Positions 1-8,826 of a DNA stretch of 39,781 nt are shown here, piece by piece. Both the position numbers and the translations under genes were made by a program. How positions within the stretch are numbered: the stretch's first letter is position 1; each line of letters begins with the position of its first letter. The DNA is from Jimgerdemannia flammicorona (taxonomy: Eukaryota > Mucoromycota > Endogonomycetes > Endogonales > Endogonaceae): positions 1-39,781 of the forward strand of contig RBNI01000152.1 in the NCBI GenBank assembly GCA_003990745.1, in the 5' to 3' direction. Under the pieces are notes generated by a model. It was not told the origin of the DNA and ran no database searches. It saw only the letters and a list, made by a program, of their open reading frames with translations.

Positions 1-895
1 AGAGATCTAGGAGTAGCAGTAAACTTATTATTATTTAAATAAGTTTTAATTGCAAGTTGAATGTTTTTGTTTTTAAAAAGACTTTTTCTTTTAGCATGTT
101 TTCCTTGTTGAGAAGTAGGAAGTTTTTTCTTTTTAATCTAGTTCTGTGTCCATCTTCTTAATTGCTTTGCATAATAAGAACCTTTATCAATACTTTCTGC
201 AACTAGAAGACTGGCTTCAGAAGAGCTTCTATTATTGTTTCTAAACATCATATATTGTGATATATGATGATATTATATTATAGAATTTAGAGATAAATTC
301 TCTAATTCTATCATATAATTTTTTAGTATAATAATATGAGTTTTCCAATCTCTATTATTAGTTTTCTCATCTTTCTCTTCTTTATCTTCTTCATCTTCTT
401 CATCTTCTTCATCTTCTTCATCTTTTTCATCTTCTTCATCTTCTTCAACTTTTTTATCTTCTTTATCTTCATCTTCTTCATCTTCTTCATCTTCATCTTC
501 TTCATCTTCTTCATCTTCTTCATCTTCATCTTCTTCATCTTCTTCATCTTCTTTATCTTCTTTATCTTCTTCATCTTTATTCTCATCTTCATTCTCATTC
601 TCATTCTCATTCTCATTCTCATCCTCATCTTCATTCTCATTATCTTCTTCTTCATCTTTATCTTTATTCTCATCTTCATCCATATTTTTATCTTTATCTT
701 CTCCTTTATCTAAATTCTCGTCTATATTATTATTCTAAATATAATTATTAATATTTATATTAATATTAATATTTATATATAATAATAGTTACCTGTATTT
801 TTTCTAAGTTTAATTATTGTATCAAGAAGTTTCTGTCTTTTCTGATATCTTCATATAACTTTCAGATGTTGTCTTTGTTTAGCTAATTTTGTCAT
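1..895 (-). pseudogene. Decayed transposase-like gene with one intron (runs off the left edge)
   Basis: On the minus strand a frame starts at an ATG (893-895), runs 34 codons to a GT donor at 792, and can be joined in phase to an exon starting at 721 through a 71-nt GT-AG intron (722-792). Exon 2 stays in one frame to the window edge. It holds a long Asp/Glu-rich tract encoded by a microsatellite, then a basic region containing GSYYAKQLRRWTQ, LPTSQQGKHAKR and KFTATP. This arrangement (a YYAxxLRxW block, a PTxxxGKH block, then a short helical region) resembles N-terminal regions of large fungal DDE-transposase proteins; that assignment is from memory of the pattern only. Breaks are a TGA in exon 1, a TAA at 273-275 and a TAG near 138-140. 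The catalytic part would lie beyond the window. The intron is an inference from splice sites and phase. It could instead be another fungal repeat protein. Confidence 0.45.
367..683. repeat. TCTTCA-type microsatellite inside a coding frame
   Basis: About 300 bases of TCTTCA, TCTTCT and TTCTCA repeats on the plus strand. Read on the minus strand in the frame of the flanking decayed gene it gives an uninterrupted Glu/Asp/Lys/Asn tract. The plus-strand frame (Phe/Ile-rich) and the other minus frame (Lys/Met-rich) are also open simply because the repeat contains no stops; they are not genes. Confidence 0.9.
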
Positions 896-1067
896 TTTAA
901 AAGATGAGATGGTTGAGTGGTTGTCTTGCTGGATGTAGTTATCTTATTTCACTTCCTATTCCCAGTTTTGAGATCTATGTGGGACTGCTATTGATGGTCT
1001 ATTGTTCAAATGATATTTCCTAATTCCTGGTTTTATCAGCATGGTTTTCCAAATCGGGAATGGATGT

Positions 1068-2215
1068 TGGAAAAGAGCATCGGAGTGAGCTGAGACTTCA
1101 GAACGGGTGACGAGGCAAGGCTCCCCCCTCTATAGAGTGCTAACAAGAAATTCCAAACCTAGAGCAAGGGCCCAAGACAAGGTGTTGGCAGAACATTGGC
1201 AGCGAGGTGGTTGGAGGTGATGTTAGAGGCGAGGCACACTAATATGGACAGGTGTTGGAAAAGAGCATCGGAGTGAGCTGAGGCTTCAGAATGGGTGACA
1301 AGGTGAGGCTCCCCCCTCCATAGGGCGAAGCTCCCCTCTCTATAGAGCGCTAACAAAAAGAAATTCCAAACCTAGAGCAAAGGCCCAAGACAAGGTGTTG
1401 GCAGCAAGGTGACGTTGGTGGCGAGGCAACGTTGGAGGCGATGTTGGAGGCGAGGTACACTAAAATGAACAGGTGTTGGAAAAGAGCATCGGAGTGAGCT
1501 GAGGCTTCAGAATGGGTGACAAGGTGAGGCTCCCTCCATATGGCGAGGCTCCCCCCTCCATAGAGCACCAACAAAAAGAAATTCCAAACCTAGAGCAAAG
1601 GCCCAAGATAAGGCATTGGCGGCGAGGTGACGTTGGCGGCAAGGCGACATTAGAGGCAATGAGAGGCGAGGTACACTAAAATGGACAGGTGTTGGAAAAG
1701 AGCATCGGAGTGAGTTGAGGCTTCAGAACGGGTGATGAGGCGAGGCTCTCAAGCGCCAACAAAAAGACATTCCAAACCTAGAGCAAGGGCACAAGACAAG
1801 GCGTTGGCGGCAAGGCGACGTTGGCGGCGAGGCGACATTGGAAGCAATGTTGGAGGCAAGGTACACTAAAATGGACAGGTGTTGGAAAAGAGCATCGGAG
1901 TGAGCTGAGGCTTCAGAACGGGTGACGAGGTGAGGCTCCCCCCATAGAGCGCCAACAAGAAATTCCAAACCTAGAGTAAGGCCCAAGACAAGGCGTTGGT
2001 AGTGAGGCAACGTTGGCGGCGAGGCGACGTTGGAGACGATGTTGGAGGCGAGGTACACTAATATAGACAGGTGTTAGAAAAGAGCATCGGAGTGAGCTGA
2101 GGCTTCAGAACGGGTGACGAGGCGAGGCTCCAGAGCACCAACAAAAAGAAATTCCAAACCTAGGTAATGTTGACCATTGGAGGTAGTTGGAGGTGAGGCT
2201 GTCATCGGGTGTTGG
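1068..2215 (-). repeat. Satellite block S1 (subfamily A), minus orientation
   Basis: About six long units, each marked by GGTGTTGGAAAAGAGCATCG at roughly 1068, 1250, 1470, 1688, 1879 and 2070, so unit length varies from about 180 to 220 bases. Each unit carries the same order of modules: a clamp-like GTGTTGGAAAAGAGCATCGG, AGCTGAGGCTTCAGAA, a C-run with TATAGAGCGC, AAATTCCAAACCTAGAGC, then two to four copies of a 17-bp unit of the type GGCGAGGCGACGTTGGA, and a GTACACTAAAATGGACAG linker. CG dinucleotides are frequent. Open frames of 60-110 codons cross the block only because the repeat lacks stops. It is non-coding as far as I can see. Confidence 0.9.
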
Positions 2216-2241
2216 AAAAATATCGGAGTTTGGTTTTTTGT

Positions 2242-2321
2242 CCAGTAATTGAACCCAGCATTTGTAAACAAAGTTCTCACGGTTGCACAAATTCTGGTGC
2301 CTTAACCATTGCACCCATTTA
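2242..2321 (-). ncRNA. tRNA-like sequence, probable SINE head or tRNA pseudogene
   Basis: Read on the minus strand this stretch has AATGGTTAAGGC (A-box region at about 2300-2313, very like the D-arm of tRNA-Leu/Ser genes) and, about 44 bases on, GGGTTCAATTAC (B-box-like, 2245-2256). The acceptor stem does not pair convincingly and the B box departs from GGTTCGAATCC, so I do not call a working tRNA. The pair of internal RNA polymerase III-type boxes at normal spacing suggests a tRNA-derived SINE head. Immediately downstream (minus sense) lies CTCCGATATTTTTCCAACAC, closely matching the satellite module CTCCGATGCTCTTTTCCAAC. Confidence 0.45.
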
Positions 2322-2424
2322 GTTATTTTCGTTCCAATCCTGAATAAATTGGTAAAAAAACACATGACTAGGTGGCACATACCCACAAATATAAAAACAT
2401 GCGTCTTGTATCAAAATATGTAAA

Positions 2425-3363
2425 AACTCTTGCTCTCCAACATCCAACACCTCCAATGTCGCCTCGCCTCCAACATCGCCTCACCTCCGATGTCACCTCG
2501 CCTCCAACGTCACCTCGCCGCCAACGCCTTGTCTTGGGCCCTTGCTCTAGGTTTGGAATTTCTTTTTGTTAGTGCTCTATGGAGGGGGGAGCCTCACCTT
2601 ATCACTCGTTCTGAAGCCTCAGCTCACTCCGATACTCTTTTCCAACACCTGTCCACTTTAGTGTACCTCCAACATCACCTCGCCGCAACGCCTTATCTTG
2701 GGCCCTTGCTTTAGATTTGGAATTTCTTTTTGTTGGTGTTCTATGGAGGGGGGAGCCTCGCCTCGTCACCCGTTCTGAAGCCTCAGCTCACTCTGATGCT
2801 TTTTTCCAACACCTGTCCATTTTAGTATACCTCACCTCCAACATCGCCTCACCGTCAATGTCGCCTCGCCACCAACGCCTTGTCTTGGGCCTTTGCTCTA
2901 GGTTTGGTATTTCTTTTTGTTGGCGCTCTATAGAGGGGGGAGCCTCACCTCGTCACTCGTTCTGAAGCCTCAGCTCACTTCGATGCTCTTTTCCAACACC
3001 TGTCTACTTTAGTGTACCTTTCAATGTCGCCTCACCGCCAATGTCGCCTCGCCGCCAATGTCTTGTCTTGGGCCCTTGCTCTAGGTTTGGAATTTCTTTT
3101 TGTTAGTGCTCTATGGAGGGGGGAACCTTGCCTCGTCACCTGTTCTGAAGCCTCAGCTCACTCCGATGCTCTTTTCCAACACCTGTCCATTTTAGTGTAC
3201 CTCGCCTCCAACATCGCCTCCAATGTCGTCTTGCCTCTCACCTCCAACGTCGCCTCACCGCCAACGTCGCCTCGCCGCCAATGCGCTTACTGTAGGTTTG
3301 GAATTTCTTTTTGTTGACGCTCTATGGAGGGGGGAGCCTCGCTTCGTCACCCATTCTGAAGCC
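2425..3363 (+). repeat. Satellite block S2 (subfamily A), plus orientation
   Basis: About five long units of the same satellite as S1 but in the opposite orientation, recognised by GGTTTGGAATTTCTTTTTGT followed by the GCTCTATGGAGGGGGGAG, CTGAAGCCTCAGCTCACT and TTTTCCAACACCTGTCCA modules and 17-bp units such as CTCCAACGTCGCCTCGC. The block stops inside the GAAGCC module at 3363. Together with S1 it makes an inverted repeat with arms of roughly 0.95-1.1 kb and a ~210-base centre that contains the tRNA-like sequence. CG dinucleotides are well preserved. Confidence 0.9.
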
Positions 3364-3561
3364 ATACATATTCTTATAATAGTCATTGGAATTATAATCC
3401 TTTAAAAAAACCTCTATTTTTACAACAGAATTTGCAAATTATTATATTATATTAAGAGAATGGTGTATGCAGTGTGAATGTATTAAAGATAATTTCTTAT
3501 TTTCCTAATTATTCTTTTATGTTTGAAAAATGTCCTATAAGAATATAATTAATAGAATTTA
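3364..3561. other. AT-rich spacer between satellite blocks
   Basis: Unique AT-rich sequence with no frame longer than a few codons and no repeat that I recognise. Confidence 0.6.
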
Positions 3562-3660
3562 GTGTTGGAAAGGAGAATTGGTCTAAGACAAGGCATTGGC
3601 AGTGAGGCGATGTTGGAGACGAGGCAACGTTGGAGACGAGGCAACATTGGAGGCGATGAG
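3562..3660 (-). repeat. Short satellite block S3a, minus orientation
   Basis: A single partial unit: GTGTTGGAAAG, AGACAAGGCATTGGCAG and four 17-bp-type units (for example GAGACGAGGCAACGTTGG). It ends in CAGCTTGAGCGGCTTGAAG, a sequence that recurs in similar form at about 3773-3789, where the oppositely oriented S3b begins. This is therefore a second, smaller inverted pair with a ~125-base centre. Confidence 0.8.
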
Positions 3661-3783
3661 CAGCTTGAGCGGCTTGAAGTGCTGTTAAAAAATATCATTC
3701 ACATCATCGTGTCTCTCAAAAAATTGTAACTTAACCAAGATTTGAAGATTTCAACCAGCAGTTGAGAAGCGGCTTGAGCAGCT

Positions 3784-4215
3784 TGAAGCCTCAGCTCATT
3801 CCGATGCTCTTTTCCAACACCCGTCCATTTCCTCTGACGTCTCGCCTTCAATGTCACCATGCCTCCAATGTTGCCTCACCTCCAACGTTACCTCGCCTCC
3901 AACGTCGCCTCGCCTCCAACGTCACCTCGCCTCCAACGTCACCTCGCCTCCAACGTCGCCTTGTCTTGGGCCCTTGCTCTAGGTTTGGAATTTCTTTTTA
4001 TTGGTACTCTTCTATTTTTTTTTTTTTTTTTGGAGAGGGGAGCCTCATTACCCATTCTGAAGCCTTAGCTTATTTCAATGCTCTTTTCTAATATCTGCCC
4101 ATTTTCCTCTAATGTCTTGCCTTCAACATCATCTCATCTCCAATATTGTCTTACCTCCAACATTACCTCACCTCCAATGTCACCTTGCCTCCAACATCAC
4201 CTTGCCCTCATCTCC
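3784..4215 (+). repeat. Satellite block S3b (subfamily B), plus orientation
   Basis: Begins in the GAAGCCTCAGCTCATTCC module. It then shows a very regular run of 17-bp units (3856-3962; CTCCAACGTCGCCTCGC with single changes), one GGTTTGGAATTTCTTTTTAT module with an 18-T tract (4016-4033), and a second run in which CG is mostly converted to TG or CA. It lacks the GTACACTAAAATGGACAG linker of S1/S2 and instead has CCATTTTCCTCTAATGTC, which defines subfamily B. Confidence 0.85.
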
Positions 4216-4240
4216 AACTCTTACCTAAGCTACAGGTTAT

Positions 4241-4286
4241 GTGACTGTGAAAAGGCAGTGCATGCATAATGCCTTTTCACAGTCAC
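4241..4286. repeat. Perfect 17-bp inverted repeat (hairpin)
   Basis: Arm GTGACTGTGAAAAGGCA (4241-4257), 12-base loop GTGCATGCATAA, and the exact complement at 4270-4286. A degenerate third copy (GTGACTACAAAAAGGGCAC) follows at 4298-4315. Because the surroundings are strongly decayed, a perfect palindrome suggests either a recent insertion or two terminal inverted repeats brought together. It could be a remnant of a DNA transposon or MITE; no target duplication is clear. Confidence 0.7.
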
Positions 4287-4377
4287 TTAGAAAAAATGTG
4301 ACTACAAAAAGGGCACTACCTTATTTTTTATGTCATTTTTTAAACAACATATCAGATGTCATTGAAACAAGTCCACA

Positions 4378-4929
4378 ATGAATACTGCTATTGAATTAAA
4401 GATAACCAAGTGCCGATGAGGTTCAAAATTTCTTCAAGATGCTATCACTAAGACTTCTCAATTAAAGCCAGATGATGTTGACTAGAGGTTCAAAGACAAT
4501 AAGACTTTGAATAGTGAGAAGATTAATCTGAAGAATGCTGTTTTGTAAGTTTTGCATACAGAAATAGATGAAATTGTTCATACAAATCATGTAATTTTGA
4601 AGTATCGAAATCTAGGAAAAATATTGAACAATCAAGAATATCAGCTTAAAGGAGAATCAAAGAAAGCAAGAACAAACATATTAAGTACATAAATTCATTT
4701 TGTCAGCAACTCAACAGCTGAACAAACAAGGTACTTATTTTGTAAGGTAAGGCTGGCATATTCAGTATTTCATCTGATTTCAGATAAAATAATTATAGAT
4801 ATGGATGGATTTTACATGATAGCTTTGGTTCATGAATGGAGTATTAATGAAGTTGAACAGTGGGATGAAAATTTAGATAATGAGGAATTAAATAAGATAT
4901 ACAAAATTCCTTATTGGAGAAGAAGTTAA
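4378..4929 (+). pseudogene. Decayed reading frame of unknown function (183 codons)
   Basis: From the ATG at 4378 a single plus-strand frame runs to a TAA at 4927-4929 with only four internal stops (one TGA, one TAG, two TAA) and no frameshift. In AT-rich random sequence many more stops would be expected. The conceptual protein is Lys/Asn/Asp-rich, with an acidic C-terminal part (EWSINEVEQWDENLDNEELN) ending in Pro-Tyr-Trp-Arg-Arg. I recognise no family or catalytic motif. It sits between satellite blocks S3b and S4. It could be a fragment of a transposon protein or a captured host exon. A TGA lies shortly upstream in the same frame, so the ATG is the natural limit. Confidence 0.4.
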
Positions 4930-5080
4930 CTGTTGTAAATATTGATTTTGCATAGTTATTCAGTTTTTCATGATTATTCAATTATATCAATATATATTAT
5001 GTATGTTTTTTTTCTCGAAATCTTTTTATTAAATGAGAAATTTATTGATCATCAAGTTTCCCTCTGCCAAGTTCCCCTCA
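4930..5080. other. AT-rich spacer
   Basis: Short AT-rich stretch between the decayed frame and block S4; nothing recognised. Confidence 0.5.
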
Positions 5081-6430
5081 CATTGGAGGCAAGGTGATGG
5101 TTGGAGGTGAGGTGAAGTTGGAGGCAAGGTGATATTAGAGGCAAGACAATGTTGGAGGTAAGATGTTGGAGGAAAATGGGTGAGTGTTGGAAGAAAAGAG
5201 CATCAGAGTGAGCTGAGGCTTCAGAATAGATGATAAGGCAAGGCTACCCCCTCTAAAAAAAAATAGAAGAGCATTAACAAAAAGAAATTCCAAACCTAGA
5301 GCAAGGGCCCAAGACAAGGCATTGGAGGTGAGGTGATATTGAAGGTGAGATGTTGGAGGAAAATGGGTGGATGTTGAAAGAAAAGAGAATCAGAGTGAGC
5401 TGAGGCTTCAGAATGGGTGATGAGATGAGGCTCCCTTCTTTGAAAAAATAACATAAAATAAAATAAATAGAAGAGTACCAACAAAAATAAATTCCAAACC
5501 TAGAGCAAGGGCCCAAGACAAGATATTGGAGACAAGGCGACATTAGAGGTGAGAGAGAAAAATGGGCAAGTGTTGAAAGAAAAGAGCATTGGAGTAAGCT
5601 GAGGCTTCAGAATAGGTGATGAGACAAGGCTCTCTCCTTCAAAAAAAAAAAAAATAAAAAATAAAAGAGCACCAACAAAAAGAAATTCCAAACCTAGAGC
5701 AAGGGCCCAAGACAAGGTATTAAAGGTGAGGCAATATTGAAGACAAGGCAACATTGGAGGTGAGGTGACATTGGAGGTAAGGTGATATTGGAGTTGGAGG
5801 CAAGGTGACATTAGAGGCAAGGCAATGTTGGAGGCAAGATAATGTTAGAGGTAAGGCAATATTGGAGGTGAGGCGATATTGGAGGTGAGATGTTAGAGGA
5901 AAATGGGTAGGTGTTGGAAGAAAAGAGCATCAAAGTGAGCTGAGGCTTCAGAATGGGTGATGAGGCAAGGCTCTCCCCTCTAAAAAAAAAATAAAAAAAA
6001 AATAGAAGAGCACTAACAAAAAGAAATTCCAAACCTAGAGCAAGGGCCCAAGATAAGGCATTGGAGGTAATATTGAAGGTGAGGTGATGTTGGAGGTGAG
6101 GTGACATTAGAGGTGAGGCAACATTGGAGATGAGGTGATGTTAGAGGTGAGGCAACATTGGAGGTAAGGCAACATTGGAAGTAAGGCAACATAGGAGGTG
6201 AGGTGACATTAGAGGCAATGTTGGAGGCAAGGTGACATTGGAGGGGAGGCAACATTAGAGGTAAGGTGACATTGGAGGTAAGATGTTAGAGGCAAGATAA
6301 CATTGGAGGTAAGGCAACATTGGAGGCAAGACATTGGAGGAAAATAGGTGGGTATTGGAAGAAAAGAGCATCAGAGCAAGATATTGGATATTTGTGGCAT
6401 TGGATATTTGTAGCATTGGAGGTGAGGCAG
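5081..6430 (-). repeat. Satellite block S4 (subfamily B), CG-depleted, minus orientation
   Basis: The longest block. Long units are marked by AAATTCCAAACCTAGAGCAA at about 5286, 5491, 5686 and 6026, each preceded by an A-rich tract (5259-5269, 5641-5655, 5982-6001) that corresponds to the T tract of S3b. 17-bp units fill 5700-5890 and 6060-6330. They read GGTGAGGTGACATTGGA or GGCAAGGCAACATTGGA, exactly the TG and CA derivatives of the CG-rich S1/S2 unit. Only a handful of CG dinucleotides remain in 1.3 kb. The 60-100-codon open frames here are by-products of the repeat. Confidence 0.9.
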
Positions 6431-6711
6431 TCAGTATAAAACTAGCTTATAATTCATTACTTTTTAAAGCCAAATTTTGATTTTTTGAAGGCCAAAATTG
6501 TGACTGATCTTAACACAAATATAAAAAATGATGATAATTGATATAAAAAACTATTTTACTATAATATTATAAACAATAATAAAAAAAAACTCTCTATTTG
6601 ATTAAACTTGATGGGATTTTATATCAATTTATGATTTTTTAATAAATTTTATTAAGTAAAATATAAAGTTATAAGCAAAAGGTTGAGTATAAGTACTGTG
6701 CACTATATATC
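6431..6711. other. AT-rich spacer
   Basis: AT-rich sequence with short A and T runs; no coding frame or repeat recognised. Confidence 0.5.
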
Positions 6712-7663
6712 AATTAGCAGAATGACATCATCGCAGTAATATCATCATGTTTAATAGTAGCAGGAAGGAGATTAGGAGCTCTCCAATCTATGATATTTTT
6801 CTCTACAAAGTAGGAGACAAAGGTGGGATCTTTAGGGAGTCTGACCTGAATACTGGGGCTTTGGAATACTGAAATTAATTCTTATAGGAATTGATCTAGA
6901 TTGTTCTTGAGGATGGGATTCCAGAACTCTTCTATCTCATCACTTTTGAAAGTGATAATAGATTGGACTTCTGTAATCACTATGGCTTCTAGTGTATCTG
7001 TGTAGTAGGCTGAAACTTCCTCAAAGGTATACTCTAAGTTGGAGATTGACCAAGATACATATCTAAAGACTTGATGGATCTTTTTGGCTACTCTCAATTT
7101 GCATATATCCATAGAGGTGATATCTTGTATCTCTTGGAGACTAGCCTGAGGGAATTTCCAGTAGAGGAGGTTTCCTATTTTGTATTCCTATCATATTAAA
7201 AGGCATTCAGTAGTGGTAGTGATCCTTGTCTCTATTTTACAGCAGTAGAGAATAAAGTGGTAAGAGTTACTAGTACCCTGATTGAGACTAGGAATCCTTT
7301 TGGTATAGGTCCTTATGGCTCTCCTAATATCTTAGAATATCTTTTCTTAGACTGAGAAGCCTTGGTAGTTCTTGGACCTTGTGGTTTAGTGAGCAGTAGA
7401 TATTTTATTTATAGTGAGTCTTTTGAACTATTTCAGATTTTTATAAGTCTTGTTGAAGTTGCTGCTACTGTAGTTTCCTGGTCCTTCTTTTATATTTCTT
7501 GAGATATCTATCTTATGGTCATCATGACTCATGATTGGTCATCATTGCTTATTTTATAATCTGGGTGAGTCATACTGTATAATCTTCTTATGCTCCAATC
7601 TGGTAACTTATAAGGAAAGACTGTCTCCTGTGATGATGTCACCATTCTGAGATCACTGTTACA
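6712..7663 (-). mobile_element. Old, truncated LTR of the element 1/2 family
   Basis: The right edge reads GATCACTGTTACA (7651-7663), the complement of the TGTAACAGTGA start of the family LTR. Going left it matches the LTRs of elements 1 and 2 through the TATA-containing segment (CTTCTTTTATATTTCTTGAG near 7481) and the LTR reading frame. It then stops near the end of that frame (AGCAGAATG at 6718-6726, followed by an internal deletion). It is clearly more diverged than the other copies. The downstream LTR portion (second TATA box, poly(A) signal) is missing, so it is a fragment and not a full solo LTR. Inside, 6882-7112 still translates to AKKIHQVFRYVSWSISNLEY, homologous to the LTR protein; the rest of the frame is broken. 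Confidence 0.85.
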
Positions 7664-8041
7664 ATATTTAAAGGACATAATAGTATATAATTCGGATGAC
7701 AATAAGCTAATGACAGTTTTGAAACATAGCAATCTTTATATGATCAATGGTATGCTAAATAGTATAATAGTCTCTATATATATAATGTGACATATGGTAT
7801 GAAATAGAAACAGGAAATAGACATTTGATTATAGTATCTGAATCTGATTTCCAATTTAGTATAGTGTAGAAAATTACCTTTACTGCAGATACTGTATCTA
7901 AAATATTATCAGTGAAACTCTTATTACTTTCATGAATTTCAGATAGAATTTCACATGAGATTCTATCTGAGAATTTCATATAAAAAGACTTAATACTTAG
8001 CTGTATATTTAGTAGCAGGATTAGTGCACAAATCTGTATAA
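7664..8041. other. AT-rich spacer between LTR fragments
   Basis: AT-rich, with a small inverted repeat (TTTCAGATAGAATTTCACAT / GAGATTCTATCTGAGAATTT near 7937-7975). The minus-strand frame across this interval (7755-8240) runs into the element 1 LTR and shows no recognisable protein features. I see no gene. Confidence 0.5.
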
Positions 8042-8826
8042 TGTAATGGTGACCCCAGAATAATGACATCAGTACAGGAGACAGCCTTTCTTTGCAAGCC
8101 ACCAGATTAGAGTACAAGAAGATCATATGGTATAAAAGATGAGCAATGATGACCAACTGTAAGTCATTGTGACCACAGTATGGGTATCTTGAGGAAGATA
8201 AAAGAAGGATCAAGAAACTGCAGTAGTAGTAACTCAACAAGACCCACCAATCCCAAAATAGCTCAAAGACTTACCACAAATGAAATACCTATTGCCCACC
8301 AAATCTCAAGATTAAGGAACCACTAAGGTACCTCAGTCGAAAAAAGGATGTTCCAAGATATCAGAAGAGCCATAAGGACCTGCTCAAGAAGGACTCCTAG
8401 TGTCAACCTGGGTGCTGGTGACCCTTATCATTATATTCTCTACCACTATGAAATGGAAACAAAGATCATTGCAACCAAATGCCTCCAAATATGGCAGGAG
8501 TATGAAATAGGAAACCTCCTCTGCTGGGAGTTCTCACAGGCCAGCCCTCAAGAGTTACAAGATGTCACTCTCATAGATATATGTGAGATAAGGACAGCTA
8601 AGAAGATTCATCAGATCTTCAGGCATGTACTATGGTCAATTCCCAACTTGGAGTATGTTAGAGTCTCAGATTTCAGAGATCTGTCAGTCTGCTATATCAA
8701 TGTACTAGAAGTCAGAGTGACTATAGAAGCCCAGTCTACTATCACCCTCAACAGTGATGAAGTAGAAGACTTCTGGCATCCTATCCTCCAGGATAACCCA
8801 GACCAATTCCTGTAAGGCTTGATCTC
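8042..8826 (+). mobile_element. Truncated 5' LTR of element 1
   Basis: Begins TGTAATGGTGACCCC, with a TATA-like segment (GGTATAAAAGATGAGC near 8129-8144) and GATAAAAGAAGG at 8198-8209 where other copies read TATAAAAG. It ends inside the LTR reading frame where the sequence jumps to RT. The second promoter and poly(A) signal found in complete family LTRs are missing. Confidence 0.85.
8285..8815 (+). pseudogene. LTR protein copy in element 1 5' LTR, fused in frame to RT
   Basis: Homologous to the 287-codon frame at 15187-16050. The start codon has become ATA (8285-8287) and a TAA interrupts before the internal ATG at 8348, from which 155 codons are open. Conserved blocks include MFQDIRRAIRT, AKKIHQIFRHVLWSIPNLEY and DEVEDFW. 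The TAA at 8813-8815 stands where the other copy has CAA (Gln). Past this stop the frame continues in phase into the RT sequence GLISFVYVDDVIIFSN, so the deletion once created an in-frame LTR-protein/RT fusion. Function unknown. Confidence 0.75.

Noticed and set aside
336..713. Plus-strand Phe/Ile-rich frame that looks like a membrane protein
   Set aside because: It is the translation of a TCTTCA microsatellite. The minus-strand acidic frame continues into flanking conserved sequence; this one does not.
2242..2321. A functional tRNA-Leu gene
   Set aside because: No convincing acceptor stem, a degenerate B box, and the context of repeats; kept only as a tRNA-like or SINE-like sequence.
1159..6255. 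Many 60-110-codon open frames in the satellite, with repeated peptides such as GLEFLFVGALWRGEPRLVT
   Set aside because: Several frames on both strands are open at once, lengths follow the repeat units, and no frame stays open across units. They are by-products of a stop-poor repeat.
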